Positions 1 through 8,293 of a DNA stretch of 64,000 bases are shown here, piece by piece. The translations under genes were made by a program, and so were the position numbers. Each line of letters starts with the position of its first letter. Within the stretch, counting starts at the first letter, position 1. The stretch covers positions 101,800 through 165,799 of IMG/VR virus record IMGVR_UViG_3300042402_003111, one strand, 5' to 3'. Below the pieces are notes generated by a model that was given only the letters and a program-made list of their open reading frames with translations, searched no databases and was not told the origin of the DNA. Source of the stretch: a virus.

Positions 1-5
1 GTGCT

Positions 6-224
6 ATGTCTGCATCAGTATATGTGGCACCAAAAGTTGCTCATCGAGGTTCGGATCAGCCCAAAATACCTAGTTTGCCTTTTACTGGAGGCCCTTGTAC
101 TAAACCTGAACAAAAGGTTTACACAGGTACTAAAGTTAAAGGAATTGGCACTATGCATAAAAGTAATGCTGTGCCTATCTTCAGTGATGAAGAAGCAGTA
201 GACATTAGCAAAATGCGTAGATAA
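6..224 (+). CDS. Small conserved-looking phage protein
   Basis: This is a 72-residue basic protein with no recognised domain. It has no signal peptide or membrane segment, and is rich in Pro, Gly and Lys. The ATG lies five bases from the window edge, so the ribosome site cannot be judged and an upstream start is possible. A gap of about 120 bases separates it from the next gene. No function is proposed. Confidence 0.55.
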   Translation: MSASVYVAPKVAHRGSDQPKIPSLPFTGGPCTKPEQKVYTGTKVKGIGTMHKSNAVPIFSDEEAVDISKMRR

Positions 225-305
225 TGATTCTATGTACTTTGATAACTACTTAACGTTTTGATTTTTTCAAACTACAGCAATTTTTAATATTTTTTGGATT
301 GCTGG

Positions 306-321
306 TGTGTAGCGATACACA
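306..321 (+). promoter_or_regulatory. GNRA-capped hairpin upstream of the hydrolase
   Basis: TGTGTA pairs with TACACA around a GCGA loop. It lies 10 bases before a strong AGGAGG ribosome site for the gene at 346. It could stabilise the leader or be a small regulatory structure. No clear promoter was identified in the 224-345 gap. Confidence 0.35.
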
Positions 322-345
322 TTAATATAATAGGAGGATGTAACT

Positions 346-921
346 ATGGAAAAATATCTAAGAATCGGTATGCTCGTGCTGGGTGTATTCTTAGTAGGAT
401 CAGCAATACAGGCTATTACTAAAAATCGTATAGCCCATTATCAAAGAGTTGAATTAGCTACTCAAGCAAAAATCGAATCTAAAAATCGAGAACTTGTAGC
501 TCTCAAAGATAGAGAGCGTCAACTAGAATGTCTAGCTCGAAACATTTATTTTGAATCAGGCAGTGAGTCGTTTGAAGGAAAAGTGGCAGTGGCCCAGGTA
601 ACTTTGAATAGATCAAAGCATCCAAATTTTCCTAACGATATTTGCCAAGTAGTTTACCAAAAAACTATTTTTATGGAAAAAGTAGTTTGTCAATTTAGTT
701 GGTACTGTGAAAACGGTGGCCGACCAAGGATTAAGCACCCTGAACTTTATAAAGAAAGTTATGAAGTTGCTAAAAAAGTTCTTTTAGAAAACTTTAGATT
801 AAGTTCTATGAAAGATGCCATGTACTTTCATGCTGTATATGTCAATCCAAATTGGGGCAAAGAAAGAATTGGCGTAATTGGTAATCACATTTTTTATAGG
901 GATCGAAATGTCAAGATTTAA
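346..921 (+). CDS. Cell wall hydrolase, SleB/CwlJ type (Hydrolase_2), membrane-anchored
   Basis: A 191-residue protein with an N-terminal hydrophobic segment at about residues 6-24, then a short linker and a Hydrolase_2-type domain from about residue 60. The family signature is visible: LARNIYFES near residue 64, followed by AVAQVTLNR, then Cys/Trp-containing QFSW and a His-containing AMYFHA segment. Family members cleave peptidoglycan. The anchor suggests a signal-anchor-release endolysin acting from the periplasm. A strong AGGAGG site precedes the ATG, and the gene overlaps the small membrane protein downstream, as in a lysis cassette. The lysis role is inferred from family and position. 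Confidence 0.85.
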   Translation: MEKYLRIGMLVLGVFLVGSAIQAITKNRIAHYQRVELATQAKIESKNRELVALKDRERQLECLARNIYFESGSESFEGKVAVAQVTLNRSKHPNFPNDICQVVYQKTIFMEKVVCQFSWYCENGGRPRIKHPELYKESYEVAKKVLLENFRLSSMKDAMYFHAVYVNPNWGKERIGVIGNHIFYRDRNVKI

Positions 922-1219
922 TCGTTTATATGAACATGCTAAATTTGTTATAACCAAAAAAATTGGCATTATTAGTTCTGAAACAATGGCTTGGTTAGCC
1001 AATATTATGTTACATGCTGCTACTATCCCTAGTTTGATAGCAGTTAGTATGAGTTTAACAGATAGACTGCCCAGTGTAGATTTAGTTCTGCTAACTTGGG
1101 GCGCATTGACGCTGCTATTTTTAAAAGCAGTCATTGTAAAAGACATGTTAAATGTAGCAACTATTGGTTTCGGATTTATCGTTCAAAGTGTCTTAATGAT
1201 GCTGATATTTTTTAAATAA
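908..1219 (+). CDS. Small two- to three-TM membrane protein, holin candidate
   Basis: A 103-residue protein starting at ATG 908, overlapping the hydrolase by 14 bases; an in-frame ATG at 878 would overlap by 44. Hydrophobic segments lie at about residues 30-50, 58-75 and 80-103, with a charged N-terminus. Translational coupling to a cell-wall hydrolase and the size and topology fit a holin, but no holin family signature was recognised, so the role is inferred from context. Confidence 0.6.
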   Translation: MSRFNRLYEHAKFVITKKIGIISSETMAWLANIMLHAATIPSLIAVSMSLTDRLPSVDLVLLTWGALTLLFLKAVIVKDMLNVATIGFGFIVQSVLMMLIFFK

Positions 1220-1229
1220 CCAAAATACA

Positions 1230-1258
1230 TTGACATTTACCAACCTCTGCAGTATACT
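1230..1258 (+). promoter_or_regulatory. Sigma70-type promoter
   Basis: TTGACA at 1230, a 17-base spacer, then TATACT at 1253, reading toward the lipoprotein gene at 1306. The -10 lies inside the terminator-like stem at 1242-1274. Confidence 0.55.
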
Positions 1259-1281
1259 TGGTACTGTAGAGGTTTTCTTTT
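1242..1281 (+). terminator. Intrinsic terminator-like hairpin
   Basis: A 13-pair stem (1242-1254 with 1262-1274, one G-U pair) with a 7-base loop, followed by a T-rich run. It should end transcription of the lysis genes while a promoter overlaps it for the next operon. Confidence 0.7.
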
Positions 1282-1305
1282 ATACACACACTTTGAAAGG
1301 CAAAT

Positions 1306-1917
1306 ATGAAAAAGGCTCTTGTAGTAGTTTCGTTAACATCAATCCTTGCTGCTTGCGGCACTACCAGTATGGAACCATTACGTACCGAAAATGTAACTAA
1401 ACGTGAAGTTCCTAATTGGTATTTAGAACATTCTGATGTAGGTAAAGAATCTAAAGATGGTTGGAAGTTTTGGGACAAAGAAGGATATCTCTATGCAGTA
1501 GCAGAAGATGTCAGTCCTAGTATGGAAATGGCTCTAAAGAAAGCTACGCTTAAAGCCAAGGCCAAAGTTCTTGATCGCATTACAGGAGAAATGAACAATC
1601 GAACTACTATCATCTATGATGAAGAAGGTGGGCCAGAAAAACTAGAAGCATTTCAACAAGGTCAAGACGTAATTGTTAATCTTATCGCAGAAAGTGTACT
1701 TCGAACTTATGCTGTAGATAAGAAAATGATTGTGTATAATCCAGACACTGCTCACTACCGTGCTTTCGTGTTAATGAAAATTACCAAGAAAGATGTAGAA
1801 GCTATGGCTAAGGAATACGATGCCAGAGTTGAACGTAGTGAACGTAAGCATGCCGGCAAAAATGTTAACGAAGTCGCTGGTGAACTTTTAAACCAAACTA
1901 AGAATCGTAACAAATAA
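1306..1917 (+). CDS. Lipoprotein, LPP20-like
   Basis: A 203-residue protein with a lipoprotein signal peptide ending at LAAC (Cys at about residue 17). The mature part has a charged alpha/beta region resembling the LPP20/LPS-assembly lipoprotein fold, including a stretch around residues 65-95 (ALKKATLKAKAKV) and a C-terminal Lys/Glu helix. It should be anchored in an inner or outer membrane leaflet of the host. It shares one base with the next lipoprotein gene, so the two are probably co-translated. Family assignment is tentative. Confidence 0.65.
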   Translation: MKKALVVVSLTSILAACGTTSMEPLRTENVTKREVPNWYLEHSDVGKESKDGWKFWDKEGYLYAVAEDVSPSMEMALKKATLKAKAKVLDRITGEMNNRTTIIYDEEGGPEKLEAFQQGQDVIVNLIAESVLRTYAVDKKMIVYNPDTAHYRAFVLMKITKKDVEAMAKEYDARVERSERKHAGKNVNEVAGELLNQTKNRNK

Positions 1918-2258
1918 TGATACGCTATTTGTTAATAGGTAGTATAGCTCTATCAGGCTGTACTACCTATACTCCTCGAGCTAACATACCTGATCAGTAC
2001 TGTGACATAAAAACTGAAACACGTATTGTTAAAGATAAATCCGGTAAAACTGTTGATGGCCAAACAGTAGAAGTAATGAAGTGCAACGACAATAAAGTTG
2101 ATAGATTATTTCATGCTCAAAGTGGTATGGCACAAGACTGTGGAGAATACAAATACTTTATTACATTAAACAATCGACCAGTAGAAAGGCGTGGTTATGC
2201 ATGTAAGAAATATGATGGTACTTGGGAAGTTGTGCCTCATCCTAGTATGTACCAATAG
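1917..2258 (+). CDS. Small lipoprotein
   Basis: A 113-residue protein with a short signal peptide and lipobox LSGC (Cys at about residue 15). The mature region has Cys residues near 29, 55, 75 and 96 that could form disulfides in the periplasm. The ATG overlaps the stop of the previous lipoprotein (TAATG). No domain recognised. Its neighbours suggest a secreted envelope-modifying group. Confidence 0.65.
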   Translation: MIRYLLIGSIALSGCTTYTPRANIPDQYCDIKTETRIVKDKSGKTVDGQTVEVMKCNDNKVDRLFHAQSGMAQDCGEYKYFITLNNRPVERRGYACKKYDGTWEVVPHPSMYQ

Positions 2259-2622
2259 CTATGCTCAAAGCTGGCAAGGACCTGTAAATAATCATTGGAT
2301 GAGTAATGATTCTTTACTGGGTATGGCATATAACCTTTCTAAATTTTTTGGTACAAAATTAAAACCACAAGATCAAAATCTACACTCACATGCAGTTTAT
2401 CATGCATTGAATAATCTTGAAAATGGAGAGTCAGTAGAATGGTTTAATGATCGAACTGATGCTCAAGGCAAAGCTAGAGTAGTTTATACCTATCCTGGTA
2501 ATGGTAATATTTGTCGACGTGTACACAGTTGGGTTCGTCTAGGTGCTGACGAAAAAAGTTTTGAAGATACTGCATGTTATTATAACAGCACTAAAACATG
2601 GAAATTCATCGATAAATATTGA
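2197..2622 (+). CDS. Secreted protein resembling 17-kDa surface antigen
   Basis: A 141-residue protein. I chose ATG 2197 because an AAAGG site lies 7 bases upstream; GTG 2191 and ATG 2212 are alternatives. A signal peptide ending SYA precedes the mature part. The C-terminal half (ALNNLENGESVEWFND, then CRRVHSWV and a terminal aromatic stretch) resembles the RT0821/17-kDa surface-antigen type fold. It overlaps the upstream lipoprotein in another frame by about 60 bases, which is long but both frames look coding. Confidence 0.55.
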   Translation: MHVRNMMVLGKLCLILVCTNSYAQSWQGPVNNHWMSNDSLLGMAYNLSKFFGTKLKPQDQNLHSHAVYHALNNLENGESVEWFNDRTDAQGKARVVYTYPGNGNICRRVHSWVRLGADEKSFEDTACYYNSTKTWKFIDKY

Positions 2623-2624
2623 CT

Positions 2625-4223
2625 ATGAAAATTACATTTGCTGATAAAAGTATTGCATGGTTTGCTCTATTCAGCGGACTTGCCATTTCTGCTGTGGCTG
2701 TTTGGTATTCTGTCGCAGGCCTAATAAGTATTTTTGCCGCCGCGGCTGTACCTATTGCCATTATGGGAATAGTATTAGAAGTTAGTAAATTAGTTGCCAC
2801 TGTTTGGTTGAAACAGAATTGGTTTATTGCTCCTAGACTAATTAAAACTTACCTGCTTATAGCAGTATCCATTTTGATGTTAATTACATCGATGGGAATT
2901 TTTGGTTATTTGTCGAAAGCACATTTAGATCAGGCCGTACCTACCGGTGATGTTGCTGCTAAAGTCGCTCTTATAGACGAGAAAATTAAAACAGAACGTG
3001 ACAATATTGATGCGGCTAGACGAGCATTGACTCAAATGGATGCACAAGTTGATCAAATGTTAGGTCGTAGCGATACAGAACGTGGTGCTGAACGTGCTGT
3101 ACAAATTCGTCGCAATCAAGCCAAAGAACGCACTGCTCTGCAATCAGATATTGCACGTTCTCAAAAAACAATCGCTGCTCTTAATCAAGAACGGGCACCA
3201 ATAGCTAGCGAGTTACGCAAGGTAGAGGCTGAAGTAGGGCCGATTAAATACATTGCGGCTTTACTGTATGGCGATAATCCGGATCAAAATGTTTTAGAAC
3301 GTGCAGTTCGTTGGGTCATAATTTTGATTGTTGTTATTTTTGATCCGTTAGCAGTTGTTCTATTATTGTCTAGTCAATACAGTTTTCAATACTTCAGACG
3401 AGTCAAGGAGGAACAAGATGCTAATACTGATGCCGAACTTAATAGTGTACATGTGGTGGGAGATAGTGGTGGAACCAATCCTGTGGTGGCTACCGGAGAT
3501 CCCCAAGAAGTAATAACGCATTGTCCTAAGTGCAGGACAGAAGTTATGGATGCCCCAGGAATTGGTCCTTTTTGTCCTAATAAAGAGTGTGATGTAGTCG
3601 ATGGATTGTATGGCACAATCGATCCTGAAACAGAGCAATTTTTTAAACGTCTAAGAGTAATTGCTAAATTGCAAGATATCGAAGACGATCAAGCAGACAT
3701 CGAAGAAGCTAATCGTCTGATATCAGAGATTCCAAAAGAAGATGGATATAACTACGAACCAGACGACGGTCCTTTAACAGAAGAACAAATCAAACAAATT
3801 AAAGACTCTGTTGATGAGCATTCAGAAATGCCAAGTGATATCGCAGATCTAAATGAATATGAAAAGCCATATCCGTTTCCAATGGTACGTCCATTAGAAG
3901 GACAAGCCAAGTTAGATCAGGATCTAATTAACAGTGTTCCTGTTCTAGAAAATGAAGAAACATGGGCACAACGAGTAATAGACGAGGAAGACGAGGAAGC
4001 AGATACAGATGCTCGTAGAGCATGGAAGGCATCTAATCCGCACGATACGTTGAAGCGTCAGCGTTCTTTATACGAACGAGGCCTTATAGATAAACTACCT
4101 TGGGAAACTGTAGCACATTTTGATGCGGAAACTGAAGAATCTAATGATCTAAATTACAAGCAAAATTCAGAACAAAGCCCTGATTCATTGTGGCAAAAGA
4201 TTCAGGAAAAAAAGAATAAGTAG
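2625..4223 (+). CDS. Large membrane protein with coiled coil and zinc-ribbon-like motif
   Basis: A 532-residue protein. Hydrophobic segments at about residues 10-55 (two), 73-97 and 228-252 flank a long charged coiled coil at about 110-215. The cytoplasmic tail has paired cysteines (CPKCRTEV, then CPNKEC) near residues 302-320 that look like a zinc ribbon, followed by a long acidic tail. An in-frame TTG at 2619 is an alternative start. Proteins of this layout occur in large marine phages, but I know no function. The topology suggests an envelope-spanning or membrane-organising role. Confidence 0.65.
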   Translation: MKITFADKSIAWFALFSGLAISAVAVWYSVAGLISIFAAAAVPIAIMGIVLEVSKLVATVWLKQNWFIAPRLIKTYLLIAVSILMLITSMGIFGYLSKAHLDQAVPTGDVAAKVALIDEKIKTERDNIDAARRALTQMDAQVDQMLGRSDTERGAERAVQIRRNQAKERTALQSDIARSQKTIAALNQERAPIASELRKVEAEVGPIKYIAALLYGDNPDQNVLERAVRWVIILIVVIFDPLAVVLLLSSQYSFQYFRRVKEEQDANTDAELNSVHVVGDSGGTNPVVATGDPQEVITHCPKCRTEVMDAPGIGPFCPNKECDVVDGLYGTIDPETEQFFKRLRVIAKLQDIEDDQADIEEANRLISEIPKEDGYNYEPDDGPLTEEQIKQIKDSVDEHSEMPSDIADLNEYEKPYPFPMVRPLEGQAKLDQDLINSVPVLENEETWAQRVIDEEDEEADTDARRAWKASNPHDTLKRQRSLYERGLIDKLPWETVAHFDAETEESNDLNYKQNSEQSPDSLWQKIQEKKNK

Positions 4224-4227
4224 TTAT

Positions 4228-4629
4228 ATGAGTGGAACAAATATTAACTTAATTACACCTCCTGACAGACTGTACAATTCGAACTTATCATTCTTATTAG
4301 TCAAACCGTCTACTAAAATCAAACTGCAATTTCAAGCTACTCTAAGTAAGATTGGAGAAGATGTAAATGTATATGTGTTTGATGATGCTGAATCGGATAT
4401 CAACTGGTTATTGTCAGTGAGCCAAAGTGTCGATAGGATTGTTGTAGACATTGATAATTGTGACGATCTTACTAAACTATTTGTTTCCTTAATTCTAACA
4501 CAATCTAATGCTTACTATTATACCACAGATGAAATCACACCGTGGAGTTTAATAAGCAGAAATAGAATGTATAATTTAGATTGGGTTTTAGAAGTTCTAG
4601 ATAAAGACGACGAGGATGAGGATGCCTAG
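4228..4629 (+). CDS. Conserved phage protein of unknown function
   Basis: A 133-residue protein, five bases after the membrane protein and overlapping the bS21 gene by eight bases. The C-terminus is strongly acidic (DKDDEDEDA). No domain recognised. Order and spacing point to one transcript with the rpsU homologue, so translational coupling to bS21 is likely. Confidence 0.6.
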   Translation: MSGTNINLITPPDRLYNSNLSFLLVKPSTKIKLQFQATLSKIGEDVNVYVFDDAESDINWLLSVSQSVDRIVVDIDNCDDLTKLFVSLILTQSNAYYYTTDEITPWSLISRNRMYNLDWVLEVLDKDDEDEDA

Positions 4630-4846
4630 AAAAGGAACTACAGTAGTGCTAAGAGATGGAGACGATGTAAACAGAGCTTTACGCAAATTAAAAAACAAAG
4701 TAGAGGAAGCTGGTACATTAAAGACTCTACAAAAAAAAGAATTTTATGAAAAACCAACAACAGCTCGTAAACGTAAAAAAGCAGCAGGTCGAGCTCGTTT
4801 CTTAAACAAATTAAAAAAAGAACAATTGCCAAAAAAGTTGTTTTAA
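4622..4846 (+). CDS. rpsU: Ribosomal protein bS21
   Basis: A 74-residue protein, the usual bS21 length, with the family core in order: VVLRDGDDVNRALRKLKNK, EAGTLK, KEFYEKPT, ARKRKKAAGRA, then a basic tail ending LPKKLF. I chose ATG 4622 rather than 4616 because it matches the usual N-terminus. bS21 sits next to the anti-Shine-Dalgarno end of 16S rRNA on the 30S subunit and aids initiation. Phage copies are known and are thought to replace host bS21 and favour phage mRNAs. The IF-1 gene and tRNA array in this window fit that idea. Confidence 0.93.
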   Translation: MPRKGTTVVLRDGDDVNRALRKLKNKVEEAGTLKTLQKKEFYEKPTTARKRKKAAGRARFLNKLKKEQLPKKLF

Positions 4847-4885
4847 TTTAATTTTTTTTGTATAATATAATTTTAGAAAGATTTT

Positions 4886-5467
4886 ATGCTATCTGATATA
4901 ATGATAGATTTAGAGACTCTTGCCACCTCACCTAATGCAGCAGTATTGACAATTGGAGCTGTTAAATTTGATCCGTTTAGTAATGAACTCGATAGTCCTA
5001 GTTGTGAAAAATTTTATGTCAAAGTAGACATAGACAGTTGCGACGAATTAGAATTAGATGTTTCAAATGATACTCTAGAATGGTGGAGTAAGCAGAGTAA
5101 AGAAGCACAAGAAGAAGCATTTAGTACAGAAGACAGGATTCATGTAAGAGAAGCCTTTAATCAATTGTATAAATTTTGTTGGGGAGCTAAACGTGTTTGG
5201 AGTCATGGTGCCGCTTTTGACACTGTTATTTGTGAAAATATTTTTAGAAAACTTAATAAGGCAATCCCTTGGAGTTTTTGGGAAGTTAGGGATACTAGAA
5301 CGTTGTTTGATTTGGGCATTGACCCAAAAAGACCGCCGGTACTTAAACATCATGCTTTAGAAGATGCGTGGAACCAAGCAGTGGGAGTACAGAACGTTTT
5401 TCAAAGATTAAGGAGCAGTACACAATTTAATGGAAATTTAATACAACCTCTGGCAAATCAGAGATAA
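4886..5467 (+). CDS. DEDD-family 3'-5' exoribonuclease (Rv2179c/DexA-like)
   Basis: A 193-residue protein. Motif I is MIDLETLA (Asp8, Glu10 area), motif II is SHGAAFDT near residue 112, and motif III is HHALEDA near residue 156, giving the D-E-D-D metal ligands with the DEDDh His. The spacing and length match the 3'-5' exoribonuclease Rv2179c family that includes T4 DexA-like proteins. It probably degrades RNA or DNA ends in nucleotide turnover. A TATAAT box at 4861 lies 17 bases after a weak TTGTTT. Confidence 0.85.
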   Translation: MLSDIMIDLETLATSPNAAVLTIGAVKFDPFSNELDSPSCEKFYVKVDIDSCDELELDVSNDTLEWWSKQSKEAQEEAFSTEDRIHVREAFNQLYKFCWGAKRVWSHGAAFDTVICENIFRKLNKAIPWSFWEVRDTRTLFDLGIDPKRPPVLKHHALEDAWNQAVGVQNVFQRLRSSTQFNGNLIQPLANQR

Positions 5468-5470
5468 ATA
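5463..5470 (+). promoter_or_regulatory. T4-late-like promoter element upstream of dnaK
   Basis: GATAAATA matches 7 of 8 positions of the T4 late -10 (TATAAATA) and lies about 75 bases before the dnaK start. Weak on its own; it is one of several such elements in the window. Confidence 0.3.
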
Positions 5471-5518
5471 AGATTGTGCAGCGCCTTAAGGGTTGTACAA
5501 AGGACACGAGTCCAAAAA

Positions 5519-5541
5519 TCTTGCTTAATTTAAGGAGAAAA
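5519..5541 (+). promoter_or_regulatory. Leader box shared by dnaK and hsp20
   Basis: TCTTGCTTAA, a short A/T stretch, then AAGGAGAAAA immediately before the dnaK ATG. The same box occurs at 7460-7484 before hsp20. It contains the ribosome site, so the shared part may be a translation enhancer or a regulator site. Confidence 0.45.
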
Positions 5542-5543
5542 AC

Positions 5544-7421
5544 ATGAGCAAAATCATCGGTATCGATTTGGGTACTACTAATAGTTGTGTAGCAATAATT
5601 GAAAACGGTATAAGCAAAGTAATTGAAAATTCAGAAGGTGCTAGAACTACACCTAGTATTGTTGCTTATACTAATGAAGAAATCCTAGTCGGCGCACCAG
5701 CCAAACGTCAAGCAGTAACTAATCCAAAAAATACAATTCATGCATCAAAGCGTCTTATCGGACGTAAATTTAAAGAAGACGCTGTACAAAAAGATATCAA
5801 CTTAATGCCTTACGAGATCATGGAGGCTACTAACGGAGATGCTTGGATACGAGCTAATGGCAAAGAATTGGCTCCTCCACAAGTTTCAGCGGAAGTACTA
5901 CGTAAGATGAAGAAAACCGCAGAAGACTATCTTGGGCAAGAAGTAACACAGGCTGTTATCACTGTACCTGCTTACTTCAACGATAGTCAGCGTCAAGCTA
6001 CTAAAGATGCAGGAAAAATTGCAGGGCTAGAAGTTCTGCGTATTATTAACGAACCAACCGCAGCAGCTCTAGCCTATGGCGTCGATAAAACAGATAAACG
6101 TGATCGAAAAGTTGCTGTATATGATCTAGGTGGCGGTACTTTCGATATCAGCATTATAGAAATCGCTAACGTCGACGGAGATAAACAAATCGAAGTTCTT
6201 TCTACCAACGGCGATACATTCCTTGGCGGCGAAGACTTTGATAATAGAATTATGGATTATCTTGTATCTGAATTTAAGAAAGAGCAAGGTATTGACCTTA
6301 GTAAAGACGTCATGGCACTGCAACGTCTTAAAGAAGCAGCTGAACGTACAAAAATTGAATTGTCCAACAGTTCACAAACTGATGTGAATCTTCCATATAT
6401 CACTGCTGATGCTTCAGGTCCTAAGCATCTAAATCTTAAATTAACTAGAGCAAAATTAGAAAGTTTAGTAGAAGACTTAATTCAAAGAAGTTTAGCACCT
6501 TGTCGTCAAGCAATGCAAGATGCAAAAGTTAGTGCTGCCGATATTGATGAAATTATTCTAGTCGGTGGGCAAACACGTATGCCTAAAGTGCAAGAAGAAG
6601 TTGAAAAACTATTTGGTAAAGCACCACGTAAAGATGTTAATCCAGATGAAGCAGTTGCAGCTGGAGCAGCAGTACAAGGCGCAGTTCTAGGTGGAGATAG
6701 AAAAGACGTTCTGTTATTAGATGTGACTCCACTAAGTCTAGGCATTGAAACAATGGGAGGCATTTTTACTAAACTAATCAGTAAGAATACTACTATACCT
6801 ACAAAACATAGTCAGGTATTTTCTACAGCCGAAGATAATCAGCCTGCGGTAACTATTAAAGTTGCACAAGGTGAACGCGAAATGTTTTCTTACAATAAGT
6901 TGTTAGGAGAATTTAATTTAGAAGGAATCGCTCCTGCACGTAGAGGCATGCCGCAGATTGAAGTGACATTGGATATAGATGCTAATGGTATTATGCACGT
7001 GAGTGCCAAAGATAAGAACACAGGTAAAGAAAATAAAATTACCATTAAAAGCGATAGCGGATTAACTCCAGAAGAAATTGAACGTATGGTAAAGGACGCC
7101 GAAGCCAATGCAGACGAAGATCGTAAACAACGAGAGTTGATAGAAACACGAAATAATGCAGAAGGTATTATACATAACATTCGTAGTGATATGAAAGAAG
7201 TTGAAACTCTTCTTACTGAAGAAGAAAAAACCAAAGTGAATGATGCTTGCAAAGTAGCTGAAGAAGCTTGTGCAGAATCAGACAAGGAAAAAATTAACGA
7301 ATCTATCACTACACTTTTTGAAGTACAACAAATAGTTGCAACTGCAAAAAGTAAAAAGGAATCTTCAAGCGGAACTTCCGAAGATGTTGCAGTAGATGCA
7401 GAATTTAAGGAAACTGCTTAA
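5544..7421 (+). CDS. dnaK: Hsp70 chaperone DnaK
   Basis: A 625-residue protein, close to full bacterial DnaK length. The ATPase domain starts [13 protein letters not shown], includes [11 protein letters not shown] near residue 193 and [11 protein letters not shown] near residue 335. The interdomain linker [13 protein letters not shown] lies near residue 390, then the substrate domain and a helical lid. The C-terminal tail is short and lacks the usual EEVKD end, so contact with host TPR-like or co-chaperone partners may differ. No dnaJ or grpE is visible here, so it probably uses host co-chaperones. It folds phage proteins in the cytoplasm and sits with hsp20 and clpS. Confidence 0.97.
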   Translation: MSKIIGIDLGTTNSCVAIIENGISKVIENSEGARTTPSIVAYTNEEILVGAPAKRQAVTNPKNTIHASKRLIGRKFKEDAVQKDINLMPYEIMEATNGDAWIRANGKELAPPQVSAEVLRKMKKTAEDYLGQEVTQAVITVPAYFNDSQRQATKDAGKIAGLEVLRIINEPTAAALAYGVDKTDKRDRKVAVYDLGGGTFDISIIEIANVDGDKQIEVLSTNGDTFLGGEDFDNRIMDYLVSEFKKEQGIDLSKDVMALQRLKEAAERTKIELSNSSQTDVNLPYITADASGPKHLNLKLTRAKLESLVEDLIQRSLAPCRQAMQDAKVSAADIDEIILVGGQTRMPKVQEEVEKLFGKAPRKDVNPDEAVAAGAAVQGAVLGGDRKDVLLLDVTPLSLGIETMGGIFTKLISKNTTIPTKHSQVFSTAEDNQPAVTIKVAQGEREMFSYNKLLGEFNLEGIAPARRGMPQIEVTLDIDANGIMHVSAKDKNTGKENKITIKSDSGLTPEEIERMVKDAEANADEDRKQRELIETRNNAEGIIHNIRSDMKEVETLLTEEEKTKVNDACKVAEEACAESDKEKINESITTLFEVQQIVATAKSKKESSSGTSEDVAVDAEFKETA

Positions 7422-7426
7422 GAACT

Positions 7427-7457
7427 ATATTTGACGCCATTGGGTCAAATATTTTTA
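7427..7457 (+). terminator. Terminator after dnaK
   Basis: ATATTTGAC pairs with GTCAAATAT around an 8-base loop and is followed by a T-rich stretch. It separates dnaK from hsp20. Confidence 0.7.
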
Positions 7458-7459
7458 TT

Positions 7460-7484
7460 ATCTTGCTTAAATAAAGGAGAAAAG
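7460..7484 (+). promoter_or_regulatory. Leader box shared by hsp20 and dnaK
   Basis: Second copy of the TCTTGCTTAA...AAAGGAGAAAA box, directly before hsp20. It differs from the dnaK copy at only a few A/T positions, although the flanking sequences are unrelated. Confidence 0.45.
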
Positions 7485-7486
7485 AA

Positions 7487-7936
7487 ATGACAATGAATGG
7501 AACTTTAACACGTTTTGATACAACGGCCTTGAATAAGGCATTGGTAGGATTTGATAGATTATTTGATACTTTTGAAACAAGGTTTGCAAATCAACTATCA
7601 ACAAATTATCCTCCACATAATATTATAAAAACAGATGATACTCATTATCAAATTGAAATAGCAATTGCAGGTTTCAAGAAAAATGAAATTAGTATCGAAG
7701 TTGAACAAGAGATTCTAACTGTAAAGGGAGAATCAGAAACACCTAATGAAAATACTGTTAAACAGTACTTACATCGTGGACTAAGCAGTAGAAGCTTTGT
7801 AAGAAGTTGGCAACTTGCAGAACACATGGTTGTTAACGGTGCTGAAATCAAAGATGGTATCTTGACTATTAATCTAGAATACATTATTCCAGAAGAAAAG
7901 AAAGCCAGGGTAATTGACATTGTAGAAGTTAAGTAA
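7487..7936 (+). CDS. Small heat-shock protein, Hsp20/IbpA family
   Basis: A 149-residue protein with an alpha-crystallin domain at about residues 40-140: the start HYQIEIAIAGFKKNEISIEV, a middle LTVKGE, then the signature near NGAEIKDGILTINL. The N-terminus (FDRLFDTFETRF) resembles IbpA. The C-terminal I-x-I/V anchor may be RVIDIVEV. It holds unfolded proteins for DnaK. It follows dnaK behind a terminator and shares its leader box, suggesting coordinated but separable expression. Confidence 0.93.
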   Translation: MTMNGTLTRFDTTALNKALVGFDRLFDTFETRFANQLSTNYPPHNIIKTDDTHYQIEIAIAGFKKNEISIEVEQEILTVKGESETPNENTVKQYLHRGLSSRSFVRSWQLAEHMVVNGAEIKDGILTINLEYIIPEEKKARVIDIVEVK

Positions 7937-7944
7937 TATAATAC

Positions 7945-7966
7945 AAGGGGACTTTATGTCCCCTTA
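7945..7966 (+). terminator. Hairpin between hsp20 and clpS
   Basis: AAGGGGAC pairs perfectly with GTCCCCTT around TTTAT. The following sequence is AT-rich but has no T run, so termination may be weak or the hairpin may protect an mRNA end. Confidence 0.5.
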
Positions 7967-7987
7967 TAAACATCACAGGAGTTAAAC

Positions 7988-8293
7988 ATGTCTGTAGAAC
8001 ACGACGTAAAAATTGACGAAAAAATCAAACAAAATATACAAGAACCAAAACGTTGGAAAGTGATTTTGTTAAATGACGATTATACTCCAATGGATTTTGT
8101 AATTTCCGTATTAACTACAATATTTAAACACAGCCAAGATACTGCTAAAGATATTACAATGCAGATACATAATGAAGGAAGTGGAATTGCTGGAGTTTAC
8201 ACTTTTGAAATTGCAGAAGTAAAAGCAGTCGAAGCAACTTCAATTTCTAGATCTCAAGGGTTTCCTTTACAAATTAAATTAGAAGAAGAATGA
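7988..8293 (+). CDS. clpS: ClpS adaptor
   Basis: A 101-residue protein of typical ClpS length. The core WKVILLNDDYTPMDFVI, then AKDITMQIHNEGSGIAG and YTFEIAEVKA are hallmark segments; the N-degron pocket residues (NDD, TPMDFV, H-x-G region) are present. ClpS delivers N-end-rule substrates to ClpA-ClpP and blocks other substrates. No ClpA is seen, so it would redirect the host unfoldase. A clpP gene lies at 53337. Its stop overlaps the heme oxygenase start by four bases. Confidence 0.93.
   Translation: MSVEHDVKIDEKIKQNIQEPKRWKVILLNDDYTPMDFVISVLTTIFKHSQDTAKDITMQIHNEGSGIAGVYTFEIAEVKAVEATSISRSQGFPLQIKLEEE

Noticed and set aside
6506-7309. Antisense ORFs in dnaK
   Set aside because: They are Ser/Leu-rich mirror frames of a clear dnaK gene and have no ribosome sites.
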